Source: Symbiodinium kawagutii
Lineage: Eukaryota; Sar; Dinophyceae; Suessiales; Symbiodiniaceae
Assembly: GCA_009767595.1 (NCBI GenBank)
Contig: VSDK01006318.1
Coordinates: forward strand, 499,949 to 563,948
Direction: 5' to 3'
Length of the DNA: 64,000 bases
A model generated the notes under the pieces. That model saw only the letters and a program-made list of their open reading frames with translations. It was not told where the DNA came from and searched no databases. This document shows positions 42,366 to 52,322 of this stretch, piece by piece. A program made the position numbers and the translations under genes. How positions within the stretch are numbered: the first letter of the stretch is position 1; the number at the start of each line of letters is the position of its first letter.

Positions 42366-43607
42366 CAGTCATACTAATAGATATAGTAATATAGTTGGCT
42401 ATGAGCCAATGCTGCCATTTACCAATTCAGATACTTTGATACTTAGATAGGTCGATTGTTAGGGGCTAGCCAATGTTCAGTCAACCACTACTGTTCGTAA
42501 CGAATGGTAATCCAACTGCTTCAACTACTCATCCGATATCTGCTTTCGCAGTCAAACATCAGCCAACTATCAAGCAATATTGGAGAGCTATTTGATAGTG
42601 GCCAATGTGTCAATCAAGGGCATCCGCTGTTAACGGTCCTTGTGAATCCTTTCAAAAAAAATATTGGAGTTCCTTTTAAGGGTTTCCTATGATTGCAGAT
42701 GGCAAACAAAATACTGATGTAAAACCTAACCCCTACTGGATGCATTGCTGGAAGTACTATACTTATGTAATTAACAAAAAAGCAATCTATGTCGCCCATT
42801 CACTGCTGCGATTACTATAAGAGATTCATAACCAAAGAAATTGGTTCTACTGGTTGACCTAAGGTCCTGGATTGGATCCCCTAACAAATCAGACCCACAT
42901 CCTGACAATCATGGGTGACAGACTCGCTAAGAAACATCATTATGTAACCATGATTGTCAACAACCATCATTCGCAATGTTTTTACCATTGATAATCATTT
43001 TTTGTTACACGTAGCCCACCTACTAACCACGTCAATCATCAACCACTGGTACAACCGACAGCGACTATTAGATCCACCCCCTGGGGCGGAAGCGGTCAAA
43101 CAGACCAGAATCCAGCGCCAATTCAGCATGGCAGTCCCCTACGTGTAGTTGGTTGATTCGTTGCCATCTCACTGGTGGTAGAACCATTTGTTAATCAACC
43201 ACCCCCAGTTTACCCGAAATAGCTGTGGAGTTCCCATCAGATTTGGGGTGAAGACGGATCTACGAGTAGGTTGTCGAGCACTGCAGGTTGTAACTTTCCA
43301 TGCCAACGGAGATCCATATACCCACGACTTGAGTTGCAACATCGCACCAGCTCTTTGAACGGCCGAGCTAAACCGTACGAATTGTAGCTTTACAGGTCAC
43401 CCCTGAGTCAAATAATGTCTTTAGTATAACGGATCTCCCATTTGGCGGATGGCAAACCATTACTAAATATTCTTCGACATGATTATTAAGCGCTATTGAG
43501 CACTGAAGTCTTTAGCATTCTAAGCAGTTGTTGACTTGACCGTTAATTGATTTATCAATACTATAATTCACCCTACTGCCTATTAACTATATCAAAATAC
43601 CAAGCAC
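42366..43607. other. No supported gene
   Basis: AT-rich unique-looking sequence with AACCATCA words. A partial arm of the MITE-like family may be at 42,660-42,690 (TTCCTTTTAAGGGTTTCCTATG). Confidence 0.5.
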
Positions 43608-43718
43608 ATGGTGGTTTCTCAAGCCAATACCCCCGAGTTATCATCCTTTATCAACAATTTATGCTACTTTACTAAACCAACCATTTCTGGGGTCCCCCAT
43701 TTTAAGGAACACCCATAT
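43608..43718. mobile_element. MITE-like foldback element, copy 2
   Basis: ATGGTGGTTTCTC...ACCCCC on the left and GGGGTCCCCCATTTTAAGG...CCCATAT on the right, 111 bases. See findings. Confidence 0.65.
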
Positions 43719-43759
43719 AGAGGACTAATCCAACTGTTCAGCATCAAAGTCATTTCAGC

Positions 43760-43817
43760 CGTAGCTATCGGTGGCCTCAGCAGAACTTTGCTGCTGCGCC
43801 AAGTGCTTCTCCAAGAC
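43760..43817 (-). CDS. Exon 6 of a minus-strand gene (candidate)
   Basis: Minus-strand CGGTCTCAG acceptor, 19 codons (VLEKHLAQQQSSAEA...) plus one base, GCTGAA donor. About 14 of 19 third positions are G or C. It starts in phase 0, which fits the end of the preceding candidate exon (46115-46208). The peptide is hydrophilic and helical. It overlaps no repeat. Confidence 0.45.
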
Positions 43818-44591
43818 CTGAGACCGAGCCCAAGGACGAGACAAAATGAATGCAACTGGGTTGGTTAGGTCAAGTACTGGTGGCTGATAGATCCTGCTAA
43901 GGTTGGTTGGGTTACATGCAGGTACTGTTTGGGTTGGTTGGCTTGATAGGATTTGGTATGGCTGCAAACACACGCCCATAGAAATGCACATTCACAGACG
44001 AGACCAATACTCCTGCACAGTGTGCATATGGAGGCATATGCTGTACACATATCTATGTTCGAGTATTGAGGTTCTTAAAATTGTCTTCGGTCTCTGGGGT
44101 TACGAGGTCATTAAACACACACTAAACAGAGAGAGAGAGAGAGGGGGGGAGGGCAGCAACTCAATGTCAAAGTATGGTCATACACTTCAGCATGCATGTG
44201 ATGATATGTGCGCAATGCCACAATATCCATACTACTACATCAATCACACATGTACATATTGATATTACCATATGGTCAGAATGTCCTGTAGTGTCATGTC
44301 ACCACTGATGCAAGTGTTGTTGGTTCACTCTGGCTCCCAAATCATGTATGCAAACCAATCTCAATACTGGACCTTCCTATTGACCATGACTATCTCTTGC
44401 ATGAGCCACTTTTGTGAACCAATATTGCCCGCATCACCCGTTATTAGCCACGCTTTACCGTCATTAGCCATATTGACACATACGGGTTGGTCTGAAAATG
44501 ATGTACTCCCAAGACTAGCAATTTCCCCATTGATAATGGCTATTGTTGGATGGTTACTATCCAGGTACCACCATTTACTGTGTGGAAAGCC

Positions 44592-44700
44592 ATATGGGTG
44601 TTTCTCAAAATAGGGGTCTCCCCACTTATCTAGTTTATAAACCATGTATAGCAATAAACAATCCGTTTTGGGATACCCCTACTTTGACAAACCACCATAT
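44592..44700. mobile_element. MITE-like foldback element, copy 3 (best preserved)
   Basis: Left arm ATATGGGTGTTTCTCAAAAT followed by AGGGGTCTCCCC; right arm GGGATACCCCTACTTTGACA followed by AACCACCATAT; 109 bases, internal part TTTATAAACCATGTATAGC. Ends are palindromic, ATATGG...CCATAT. Confidence 0.75.
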
Positions 44701-45382
44701 TAGTCTGATTGTTGGTTGTTAGTCCCTATTATTGACCATTATAATCTGCTACAAAACCATAGAAAACCGCCATTTGTGGAAAGCCACAGGAACCATTGTC
44801 TTTTATTATTGACCATTCTGATCCCCCACAAAACCATACAAAACCCTAAATATGAACCATTCTCAACCAAACCATTACCACTGTCCCTCAAACGCGCCTC
44901 AATGGTAGTGTCCAGTGCAGCACGCATGTCCTCGCACCAAGGAAAGCTCGACAGGGAGCTCGGATGGTTTAGGATTCACTTTGGTCAATGCTTAAATGAT
45001 GCGGACAATTCACCATGATCATTGGTTAACCATGACTAAGTAACCATGATTTAGGCAATCATGATATGTTAAATAATGGTTAACCATGATCGCCCAAAAG
45101 TTGGATGCATCAGTTGTATGGACATGACAGTGACATTTGCACATGACTGAAACTCTCCACGGTGGTTGATCATTCGCATGGCCAGCTGACTCCCTGGGAT
45201 CACTGATACCATCCACCTGGCATCAAGGTGACATGAACGAGTCGTGTTTTTCTGGCATCTGTGTTGCAAAAGATGTGAATGCATATGCTTTAAATGTGTA
45301 CATTTTGTATTACAAATGTACATGTATGCATAATATGTATACATTGTAAACTGTGTATAAATGTGTATAAACGGGTGTGTGC

Positions 45383-45431
<49 letters not shown>

Positions 45432-46114
45432 CACATGTGTGTGTACTGTATATGTGTGTGTGTGTGCAATTCTTCTCCGCATCTTCATTGGTCATAGTTT
45501 CATGTGCGCAATTGTCATTATATAATGTCTGCAAATGTTGGAGGTCGTGAGGATCTAAAATGAACTACAGTATTATGAACCATCGTTAATCATTGTTCAG
45601 ACTTTCAAATCATTGCTGCTTTTGTTGGTTATTGTCGTCATTGTTCTCGTTGGCTGTTCACAATCATTGATATCTAACATCTAACAAACGCATTCAGTCG
45701 CCCTAACTCTATCACGGCTAATGGACCTGTGGGAAAATAGATGGAACACTACTCGAAAACATCAGGATGATGGGAAAGCTCTACTCTCTCTACACTGAAT
45801 TGTGACCTTTCCCTCCATGCTTTGGCTGTCGAAATCACGGCATTGATCCCAAGCTATCAACGGTGATCACCCAAGTGGTAAGCATAACGTGCCATTGGGT
45901 CGTTGAAGCGATGATCAATAGCAACTGTACTCCAGCTGCCAACCACCAACTTATCATCGCACAGATCAGCTGGTGACTCTCTGGCAGTCAGGAAAATCTA
46001 TCATAGAAATAGCTGTTTTACCCCATTGTTAACCTATAAGAAATGGTGATTTTGAGCGCAACCAGGTGACTTCAACGGATGGACAGCCCTGGGACCCGAC
46101 CGCGCTCCCCTGTC
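44701..46114. other. No supported gene; TA/TG microsatellite at 45385-45470
   Basis: AT-rich sequence with (AT)n and (TG)n runs at 45385-45470. Nearby frames of Tyr/Ile/His are microsatellite translations. Confidence 0.6.
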
Positions 46115-46208
46115 CTTCCCCAGCTGCCGCAGGACTTGTTGCTGCCCGCCGCGCCATTCCGTGCGCACCGCGCTGATCACAGCACGACCAACCTGGCGAT
46201 GCAGCTCC
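46115..46208 (-). CDS. Exon 5 of a minus-strand gene (candidate)
   Basis: Minus-strand TTTGATCACAG acceptor, one base, 31 codons (ELHRQVGRAVISAV, later QQQVLRQLGK), then a GACAGG boundary if a GA donor is used; the frame itself stays open further. About 24 of 31 third positions are G or C. The single leading base completes the codon split after the exon at 49495-49600. Basic, Gln-rich, helical. Confidence 0.45.
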
Positions 46209-46229
46209 CTGTGATCAAAGGGAACCATT

Positions 46230-46420
46230 ATTAATCATAAGCCAGCTAACCATCACTAAGTAACTATCACTAAGTAACTATCATTAACCATTATAACCAG
46301 TATAACCATTATAACCAGTATAACCATATTAATCAAAGTGAACCACCAAATTTCACCATCACTAAGTAACCATCATTGACCACCAATGATTCTCCATCAT
46401 TGACCATCATTGACCATCGA
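46230..46420. repeat. Degenerate AACCATCACTAAGTAAC repeat
   Basis: Imperfect copies of AAC(C/T)ATCACTAAGTAA and ATAACCAGTATAACC. No coding content. Confidence 0.8.
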
Positions 46421-46494
46421 AAACCTGACGGGAGATCCAGCTGTGAAGAAAGCACCCCCAGCTGACCTTAAATAGGTGGTGATCTGTCCCAAAT

Positions 46495-46776
46495 ATGGCT
46501 GGGTTCTTCGTGGTTATCACCATTGCTCACCGCTTGCCTGTGATGGAGCTCATGCGACTACTCTTCAGGAGTCCTGTTCTGTGCCAATCCTTGGCCTTAA
46601 CCCCAGGGGTGTCCTGTTCTGCATCTGCCAATGTCTTCGAATCCTATGCCAAGTACGTCAGCCATCAGCCAGCACTGCGCTCGCCAGCAAGCCAAGGATC
46701 CGGTGATTATTTGAATCACAGATGCTCCAACATCCCAAACATTTGGACGGCTCAAGAATGCTTTCTTTTTTTCTGA
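46495..46776 (+). CDS. Possible plus-strand coding patch with ABC H-loop-like string
   Basis: An open frame of 93 codons. It contains VVITIAHRL, which equals the switch-histidine (H-loop) consensus of ABC transporter ATPases, but no Walker B precedes it and the residues after it do not fit the family. The later part (SANVFESYAKYVSHQ) ends before a GTGATT donor at about 46,701. Probably a chance match or a decayed exon. Confidence 0.22.
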   Translation: MAGFFVVITIAHRLPVMELMRLLFRSPVLCQSLALTPGVSCSASANVFESYAKYVSHQPALRSPASQGSGDYLNHRCSNIPNIWTAQECFLFF

Positions 46777-47479
46777 AGAATATAAAAATATTCATAAAGT
46801 TCACTTATGTTTATTCACTGGTTGGTGAACAGGAAATCAAAAAGCCTTGTGGCCAGCCTCAACATAGCCAGGAAGTTTTTGGCAAACACACAATAATGTG
46901 TAAATCACCGGTCACCACAATCCCCTGATGCTTGTCAGAGTTTGATCCCTCTGAATTAGCTAGATGATTCAACTTTGGCATATTAGATGATTATAGATAA
47001 TAGACATCGTCATTGCTACCCGTAGTCTTCGTTGTTTGCATCTGTATTGTTTCTGATCATGCCTTGGCATACGTGTCACCACATTCGTTCTGAACCAGCT
47101 ATTGCTACCCATTTTGTGCGTTCTGTCAGGTTCCGTAGGGGATTATAGTGGCTAATAATAGGGGTTCATCAACAACAATGGTTCAAGACGCACTAGCTCG
47201 CAGTTCTTTGCATATACCTGTAAAATATCATTCAATACAGGTGGCGCAAACCATTGGTGATTTTGCAGTGGCGATTTCCGACTGTTGCCACTGTAAGTGT
47301 TCTTGCCATATTAGTGTTGGCATCTGTTGGCCAATGTGGCCAATATGTTGCGACTAGCAGCAGCGAATTACTGATGATATGTTCATGATCAACTCGTCAA
47401 CCAAATCCACCTGATGCAACATCGTTTTTTTGCATTCTTATCTGCTTGGATCTCACTATGATTGCTGCTTATCAATGGC

Positions 47480-47649
47480 AAGCCAGGACATCATCACCAT
47501 CACCACCAACATCATCATCACCACCATCATCATCATCATCATCACCATCACCATCATCATCATCACCATCACCATCACCATCATCATCATCATCATCATC
47601 ATCCTCGTCGTCGTCGTCGTCGTCATCACCATATCATCATCATCACCAT

Positions 47650-47704
<55 letters not shown>

Positions 47705-47708
47705 GCAG

Positions 47709-47798
<90 letters not shown>

Positions 47799-47840
47799 AA
47801 GCAACATCAACAACATCATCAACAACAACATCCACTGCTG
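47480..47840. repeat. Trinucleotide array (ATC)n with CAC and GTC variants
   Basis: About 115 ATC triplets. Frames are poly-His, poly-Ile, poly-Ser or antisense poly-Asp/Met. Confidence 0.97.
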
Positions 47841-47899
47841 TTACTCAGCATGTTCATCATATTCACATCATGTTCACTACCATGGCTGTTTTGGATGGC

Positions 47900-48060
47900 G
47901 CCTTGACCCCGGGTGGTCCCCCATGCCACCGGACCCACCCGCCTCTCCGACCCATGCGCTGCGCGCCGCGCGGTCGCCTTTCCCCGCAGGCTCTCGTGGA
48001 GATGGCCTAGGAAGCACCGGGAGGATCTGCCCATGGCAGGTGAGGCTTTTGGCAGGTGGA
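47900..48060. other. GC-rich island, exon on one strand or the other
   Basis: Plus strand: CCTTTCCCCGCAG acceptor (about 47,988) and CATGGCAG/GTGAGG donor (about 48,039). Minus strand: GTGCTTCCTAG acceptor (about 48,012) and a GTGGGT donor (about 47,944), giving PSPREPAGKGD... Both are canonical, so only one can be right. Neither is needed for the minus-strand exon chain. Confidence 0.35.
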
Positions 48061-49372
48061 TTTTGCCCGGGTTTTTGTTGGGGTTTAATTTGTGGGGTCC
48101 CAAGTTGGGGTCCGATTTGTACGGTCCCAAGTTGGGGTGAAATCTAAGGGGTCCCAAGGGGTGAAGGCGGATTTTGGGAGGACAAGTGGTTGGAATCGTT
48201 GAAAGATGTTGGTAAATTTTGGGGGAACAAGTCATTGAAATGGCTACTACGTATGTTTTTGTTCAGGTCGAAATCTACTTATCACCTAAGAAAAGTTACA
48301 GATAGATAATTTTTAGGGGATAGTCACTGACAGTTTGGAAATGATTCATCGGAGCCTAATTATTTGTTGGTGATCCTGGGGACTGTTCACCCAGGGTGTA
48401 ACCCCAATCAAATCAACTACGGAAATTGGCACCACCAACTACTAAGTCTGATAACTTACAACCATGGTGTATTGGTTGTGGGAATAGGCAATCCTCACGT
48501 GGAATGGCTATGAACCCTTCTCAACTGTCATGAGATTTCATGAGTATTGCTTACTAATCACTAGTTGACCAGTATCAACCCAAAATTGATCAGCTGATTC
48601 ATGAAGAAATGACGAAGCATTAATGATCTTATTTACCACGAGTCATAGTGATCCAAGTTATGAGCCAACTTGCCTGATTGGGTGCCCCACTGTGTAGATG
48701 TGGGAGTGTCATGTCGTTTCCGTCGACAAACCACCAGCTTCAGGTACACCATGTATGGAGAACCCGGTGCCCTCGGACATGTGCATGTGACATGTGCTGT
48801 GTATACATAGATGGGATCATGCTAAAGGCTTTTATCTAAATACGGAAAACAAAAAATAAAGACCGTTACTGGCTAATGGATGCTAATGGCTGATGGTTGA
48901 CAACCAACAGCCCATACCCAGGCCCCAAACTGATCATCGTTTGTACCCAAAATTTGAGCAGCTTCCAAGCAACCCATGCTGATCTACTGGTTGATTCGTC
49001 AAAGCAATGATGAGAATCCCCAGCACACCACACCAGCTGGCAAGCTAGGGTTGCTGGCTGGCCGCTGTTTTGAATCCCTATAGCTCCAACATATTTTTGG
49101 TCGCTTGGAAACTGCACACGGCCGCAGCCACCACTCCAATGAAGCAAGTCACTAATTGAATCTACAGCAGACAACTTAGCAAGACCATGCGTGAGTTGAC
49201 ATTCAGATGGGTGCGGTGTGCTTCAACAATGTCTGCCTGTAAAATTCCCAATCGTTCGAGAAACTTCCGATCTTCGTGGTCAAGCTGCCATGTACCCGTT
49301 TCTGCGCACATCCAAAGAATGATTTCAGAATTTTCTAAGTGTCAGGACGCTCATTTAACAACTTTTTGGAAT
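48061..49372. other. No supported gene; short GGTCCCAAGTTGGGGT repeat
   Basis: 48,090-48,160 has three near copies of GGGGTCCCAAGTTGGGG. The rest is AT-rich and a 102-codon minus frame at 48866-49174 has no family. Confidence 0.5.
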
Positions 49373-49483
49373 ATGCGGGTGTTTCTCACACTAGGGGACC
49401 CCCCAAATCATCCAAGAATAAACCATGTGTAGGTAATCATCCAACCATTTTTTGGGGTTCCCAATCTTAAGAAACCTCCATGT
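49373..49483. mobile_element. MITE-like foldback element, copy 4
   Basis: ATGCGGGTGTTTCTCACACT followed by AGGGGACCCCCC on the left; GGGGTTCCCAATCTTAAG followed by AAACCTCCATGT on the right; 111 bases. It ends only 12 bases before the candidate exon at 49495. Confidence 0.7.
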
Positions 49484-49494
49484 GGCACCACTAC

Positions 49495-49600
49495 CTCTGC
49501 GGCTGTGTGGCTGCGGGGTCTTCTTGCTCAAGGGACCCAGGTGCGCATCTCCGCGATCCAAAACCTGGCAGGCTCAGCCGGCTCCTGCCCCTGCGGATTT
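49495..49600 (-). CDS. Exon 4 of a minus-strand gene (candidate)
   Basis: Minus-strand CCCCTCAG acceptor, two bases, 34 codons (IRRGRSRLSLPGFG, then LEQEDPAATQPQ), two bases, GTAGTG donor. The two leading bases complete the Glu codon begun at the end of 49922-50001. Basic at its start and acidic/Gln/Pro-rich at its end, probably disordered. Confidence 0.5.
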
Positions 49601-49619
49601 CTGAGGGGTTCAGGTGTCC

Positions 49620-49720
49620 AGTGGTGGTAGATGCTGAAGAAAATAAATAGATGGAAAGATAGAAAGATAGGAAGATGGATTGGTCCATGGATGGATGTAT
49701 GGATCGATAGATAGAAAGAT
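49620..49720. repeat. Degenerate GATAGATAGAAAGATAGG repeat
   Basis: Imperfect GATA/GAAAGATAG and GGATGGAT units inside the inferred intron. Confidence 0.8.
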
Positions 49721-49921
49721 AGGGGCGGGTATATGCAAAAAATGAAGAGATTGAATGGACAAATACGCAAAGAAAGAGAATGATGGAAAGGACCACAGAA
49801 TACCAACGGGAGAGATTCATCAGATTGTATAGTTTTTGGACAAAGAGAGAAAGTAGGCAGGGATGATTAGCATAGACTAGAAGCAACTTCATGAGCAGAC
49901 CCAAGATATCAACGAAGCTAC

Positions 49922-50001
49922 CCCTGCACTGCACGATGCCGAGGCTCCGTGCCTTCTGCGCAAAGAGCGACTTCATCTCAGAGTCCTTCGAGGCACCAAA
50001 A
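49922..50001 (-). CDS. Exon 3 of a minus-strand gene (candidate)
   Basis: Minus-strand TCCTCCATGAG acceptor, one base, 26 codons (FGASKDSEMKSLFA, then QKARSLGIVQCR), one base, GTAGCT donor. GC at third position is high. The leading base completes an AG-ending codon from exon 2. Confidence 0.5.
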
Positions 50002-50223
50002 CTCATGGAGGACTGGGCCCAGTGATCAGCCTATGACAACTCAGCTAACCAACCAATAATGGTGGATAATGACCAATAATGGTTGGTTCATAGTTAATAA
50101 ATGGTTGAGAATGGTTAATATATTAACTAGTTGATAATATACCAAACAGTGGCTATCCGAGGCTATCGATGGGTATCACTCGGGAAGACCACAAGATGTG
50201 TCATCCTGGCGTCTGGTACTATC

Positions 50224-50333
50224 CTGGAAAGAGAAACGCCCGCGGACTCCTGGAAGCAACGCTTTGCTGTCTCGATTTCCTGACGAAATCGGCCAAGGGA
50301 CCCATCCGACCCAACCTGTGGCTTCGCCAGGCC
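50224..50333 (-). CDS. Exon 2 of a minus-strand gene (candidate)
   Basis: Minus-strand TTTGTAG acceptor, 36 codons (GLAKPQVGSDGSLG, then FRQEIETAKRCFQE), two bases, then GATAGT, a GA donor of the kind reported in dinoflagellates. Starts in phase 0, matching the end of exon 1. Two other frames are also open here. Confidence 0.42.
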
Positions 50334-50861
50334 CTACAAATACGCCTGTTTTTGAAAGCATCATGAAAAGTAACGAAAAGCCATGACCAAGTCAACCTCG
50401 ACCGTGACATGGCCGGCGGGTACATTTCAGAATGCTGAAGCAACAATTGAAGACAGATTGCATATCTATATCGTCAATTGTCATCGAGCGAAGCCTCGAT
50501 CTTAACAACAACCAACACAACAGCAAAAACACAAAACAGCAATGTGGCTACCACCATCACCACAACCATCACGACAACAAGAAAAAACACAACATCGGCA
50601 AAACCAAAACACCTTGTAAAACTTGGGTGCGCACTATCAACTCTTAAATCGTCATTCAGTTGGTTCACCGCTGTTGGCCATTGTCCCACCACTGTGACTC
50701 ATTTGACTCACCATTTTGAAAGGGCAATTCACTACACTAGTCATTTCTCAAACACTTCTTCAGATTCACAGGTCATAGCTTTACTGTCCCCTCACCACTT
50801 TGGAAGCATTGATTGGTTCCATTGGTCAACCATCACCTGGGTCCTTAAGGCCCCACCGCAC

Positions 50862-50982
50862 CTGCCGCCTTGCCGCTGCATAGACGCTCAGCAGCTCCCC
50901 CCCAGCGCTGCTGAGGCGACGTTGCTCAGCCAGGCAGAGGTGGTTGAAGCGATCCAAGGCTTTGGTCATGGCCTGCCTCAAA
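50862..50982 (-). CDS. Exon 1 of the recognisable chain, minus strand (candidate)
   Basis: Minus-strand GTCTCCCAG acceptor, one base, exactly 40 codons, then a GTGCGG donor in phase 0. About 31 of 40 third positions are G or C. The peptide (LRQAMTKALDRFNH, LCLAEQRRLSSAG, LLSVYAAARRQ) is a long amphipathic helix of the kind seen in helical-bundle or BAR/SNARE-type proteins; no family can be named. It opens with a split codon, so at least one more exon lies upstream. Confidence 0.52.
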
Positions 50983-52163
50983 CTGGGAGACTTCACCATG
51001 GCAAGGGTGACCCTATCAGGATCTATAGGGAGAAAGATTTTAAACATGAATGGAATATCAATAAAAATGTGCGTAAAATACTTGACGCATTGAATATGTT
51101 CATCAAAATGTGCATGCACACAGGCACCATGTATGTCAACACCTGTCAGCAATGGCACAAGATTTTGGCCTTCAGGGCGGTGACGGCCAAGGGATTTGTA
51201 GCAAGGTGTGCGGGGTAATCTGACGGCCCCGCGAGGTGATTCTGACAATTACTCTCTGACCCCTGGCGGTAAGACCAGGCAGGAACGTGTGTAGCTTCGC
51301 TACAAACCAGGGATTCGGTCTCTCGGGGGATGCCTGGTGCCCTGGAGAAGGGGGGAATGAATTGATGATCCACCGACGGATGCACTAGTCACTAGTCATG
51401 CCAAGTTACTCCTCCTCAAGGCATTTCTTCCGCCACGTATCTTCTTCCTCGTAACTTTCCACCGCCTCAGTCACTTTATTGAGGCTTCGCCAGGCTGAAT
51501 TGATCTGAGTCGAAACCTGAAGTGACAACTTCACCTATCCAAGCTTGGTCATTTTCCGCTTGTCTCTGAACTCTTCCAGGGTTAAGAAAAAGTGATAAGG
51601 GACAATCAACGAATTGTGTACCCCAATCACTCATGTTTCTTTCTTACTCACTAGAATCATGTCTTTGAGGTCTTGAATTCCCGGCCATGGAAATCCAATC
51701 ACTTGACCATGTATGACTCGATCTGCCCTCAATCCTTTTGACCATCTGTTTTTTGACCATTTGTGCCAAGCAAATATTTTAAGTTTCCTCTATAATCAAA
51801 AAGGATTCGATCCATCAGATTGTATGAATTCACAGAATGTGTGTATAAATATAGTTTCCTATGTAACATAGGGTTTCTGATTGAATACATTGACAGAAAC
51901 CATCAGAAACCAATTCTTGCAGTGATTGGCTGCTTGGTGGATCATTTTGATGGAAATATTGAACCAATGCAAGCATTGTTCAAGTCGACAGGGTGTGCTT
52001 GTTTAATTTGTGGTTGTAACTCCTCTGAAAAAATATGAGCAATCAACCAGCCATCCCAAAGATTGAGGAAAATAGATTGAAAACCACCACCTAGTTGAGC
52101 ATTCACAGTCATTACTCATTACCCCCTGGTAAACTAACCTGGAAGCTAAACATCTCCAACTAG
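50983..52163. other. No supported gene
   Basis: AT-rich. GC-rich patch at 51,170-51,290 is open on both strands without clean boundaries. The upstream exon of the minus-strand chain was not found here. Confidence 0.45.
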
Positions 52164-52322
52164 CAATGTGTGGTGCCGCTGCCGCCGGGCATCAAGGGTT
52201 TCCAGCCCAGCGAAAGGCTCGCCCTCGTCCAAGGCTTCCCCAGCCATCTGCGCATATCGACTCACCATGTGCTGCACATCCACAACGAAGGGATCCGCCA
52301 TATCCGTTTCGGGATCAACGTG
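52164..52322 (+). CDS. Candidate internal exon, 53 codons, GC donor
   Basis: A CCAACTAG acceptor is followed by exactly 53 codons and a GCAAGT donor, the preferred form of GC-AG introns. About 40 of 53 third positions are G or C. The peptide (VVPLPPGIKGFQPS, LVQGFPSHLRIST, HHVLHIHNEGIRH, IRFGINV) is rich in alternating hydrophobic residues and His and looks like a beta-rich globular segment. Phase 0 at both ends. The minus strand is also open (starts with MADPFVVDVQHM and could use a GTGAGT donor) but has weaker third-position bias and no acceptor. No family recognised. Confidence 0.5.

Noticed and set aside
47446..48147. 233-codon frame joining an ATC array to a GC-rich tail
   Set aside because: The first half is repeat translation; only the GC-rich island at 47,900-48,060 may be exonic and its strand is undecided.
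49187..49432. 81-codon plus-strand frame
   Set aside because: Its right part runs into the MITE-like element and it has no codon bias.
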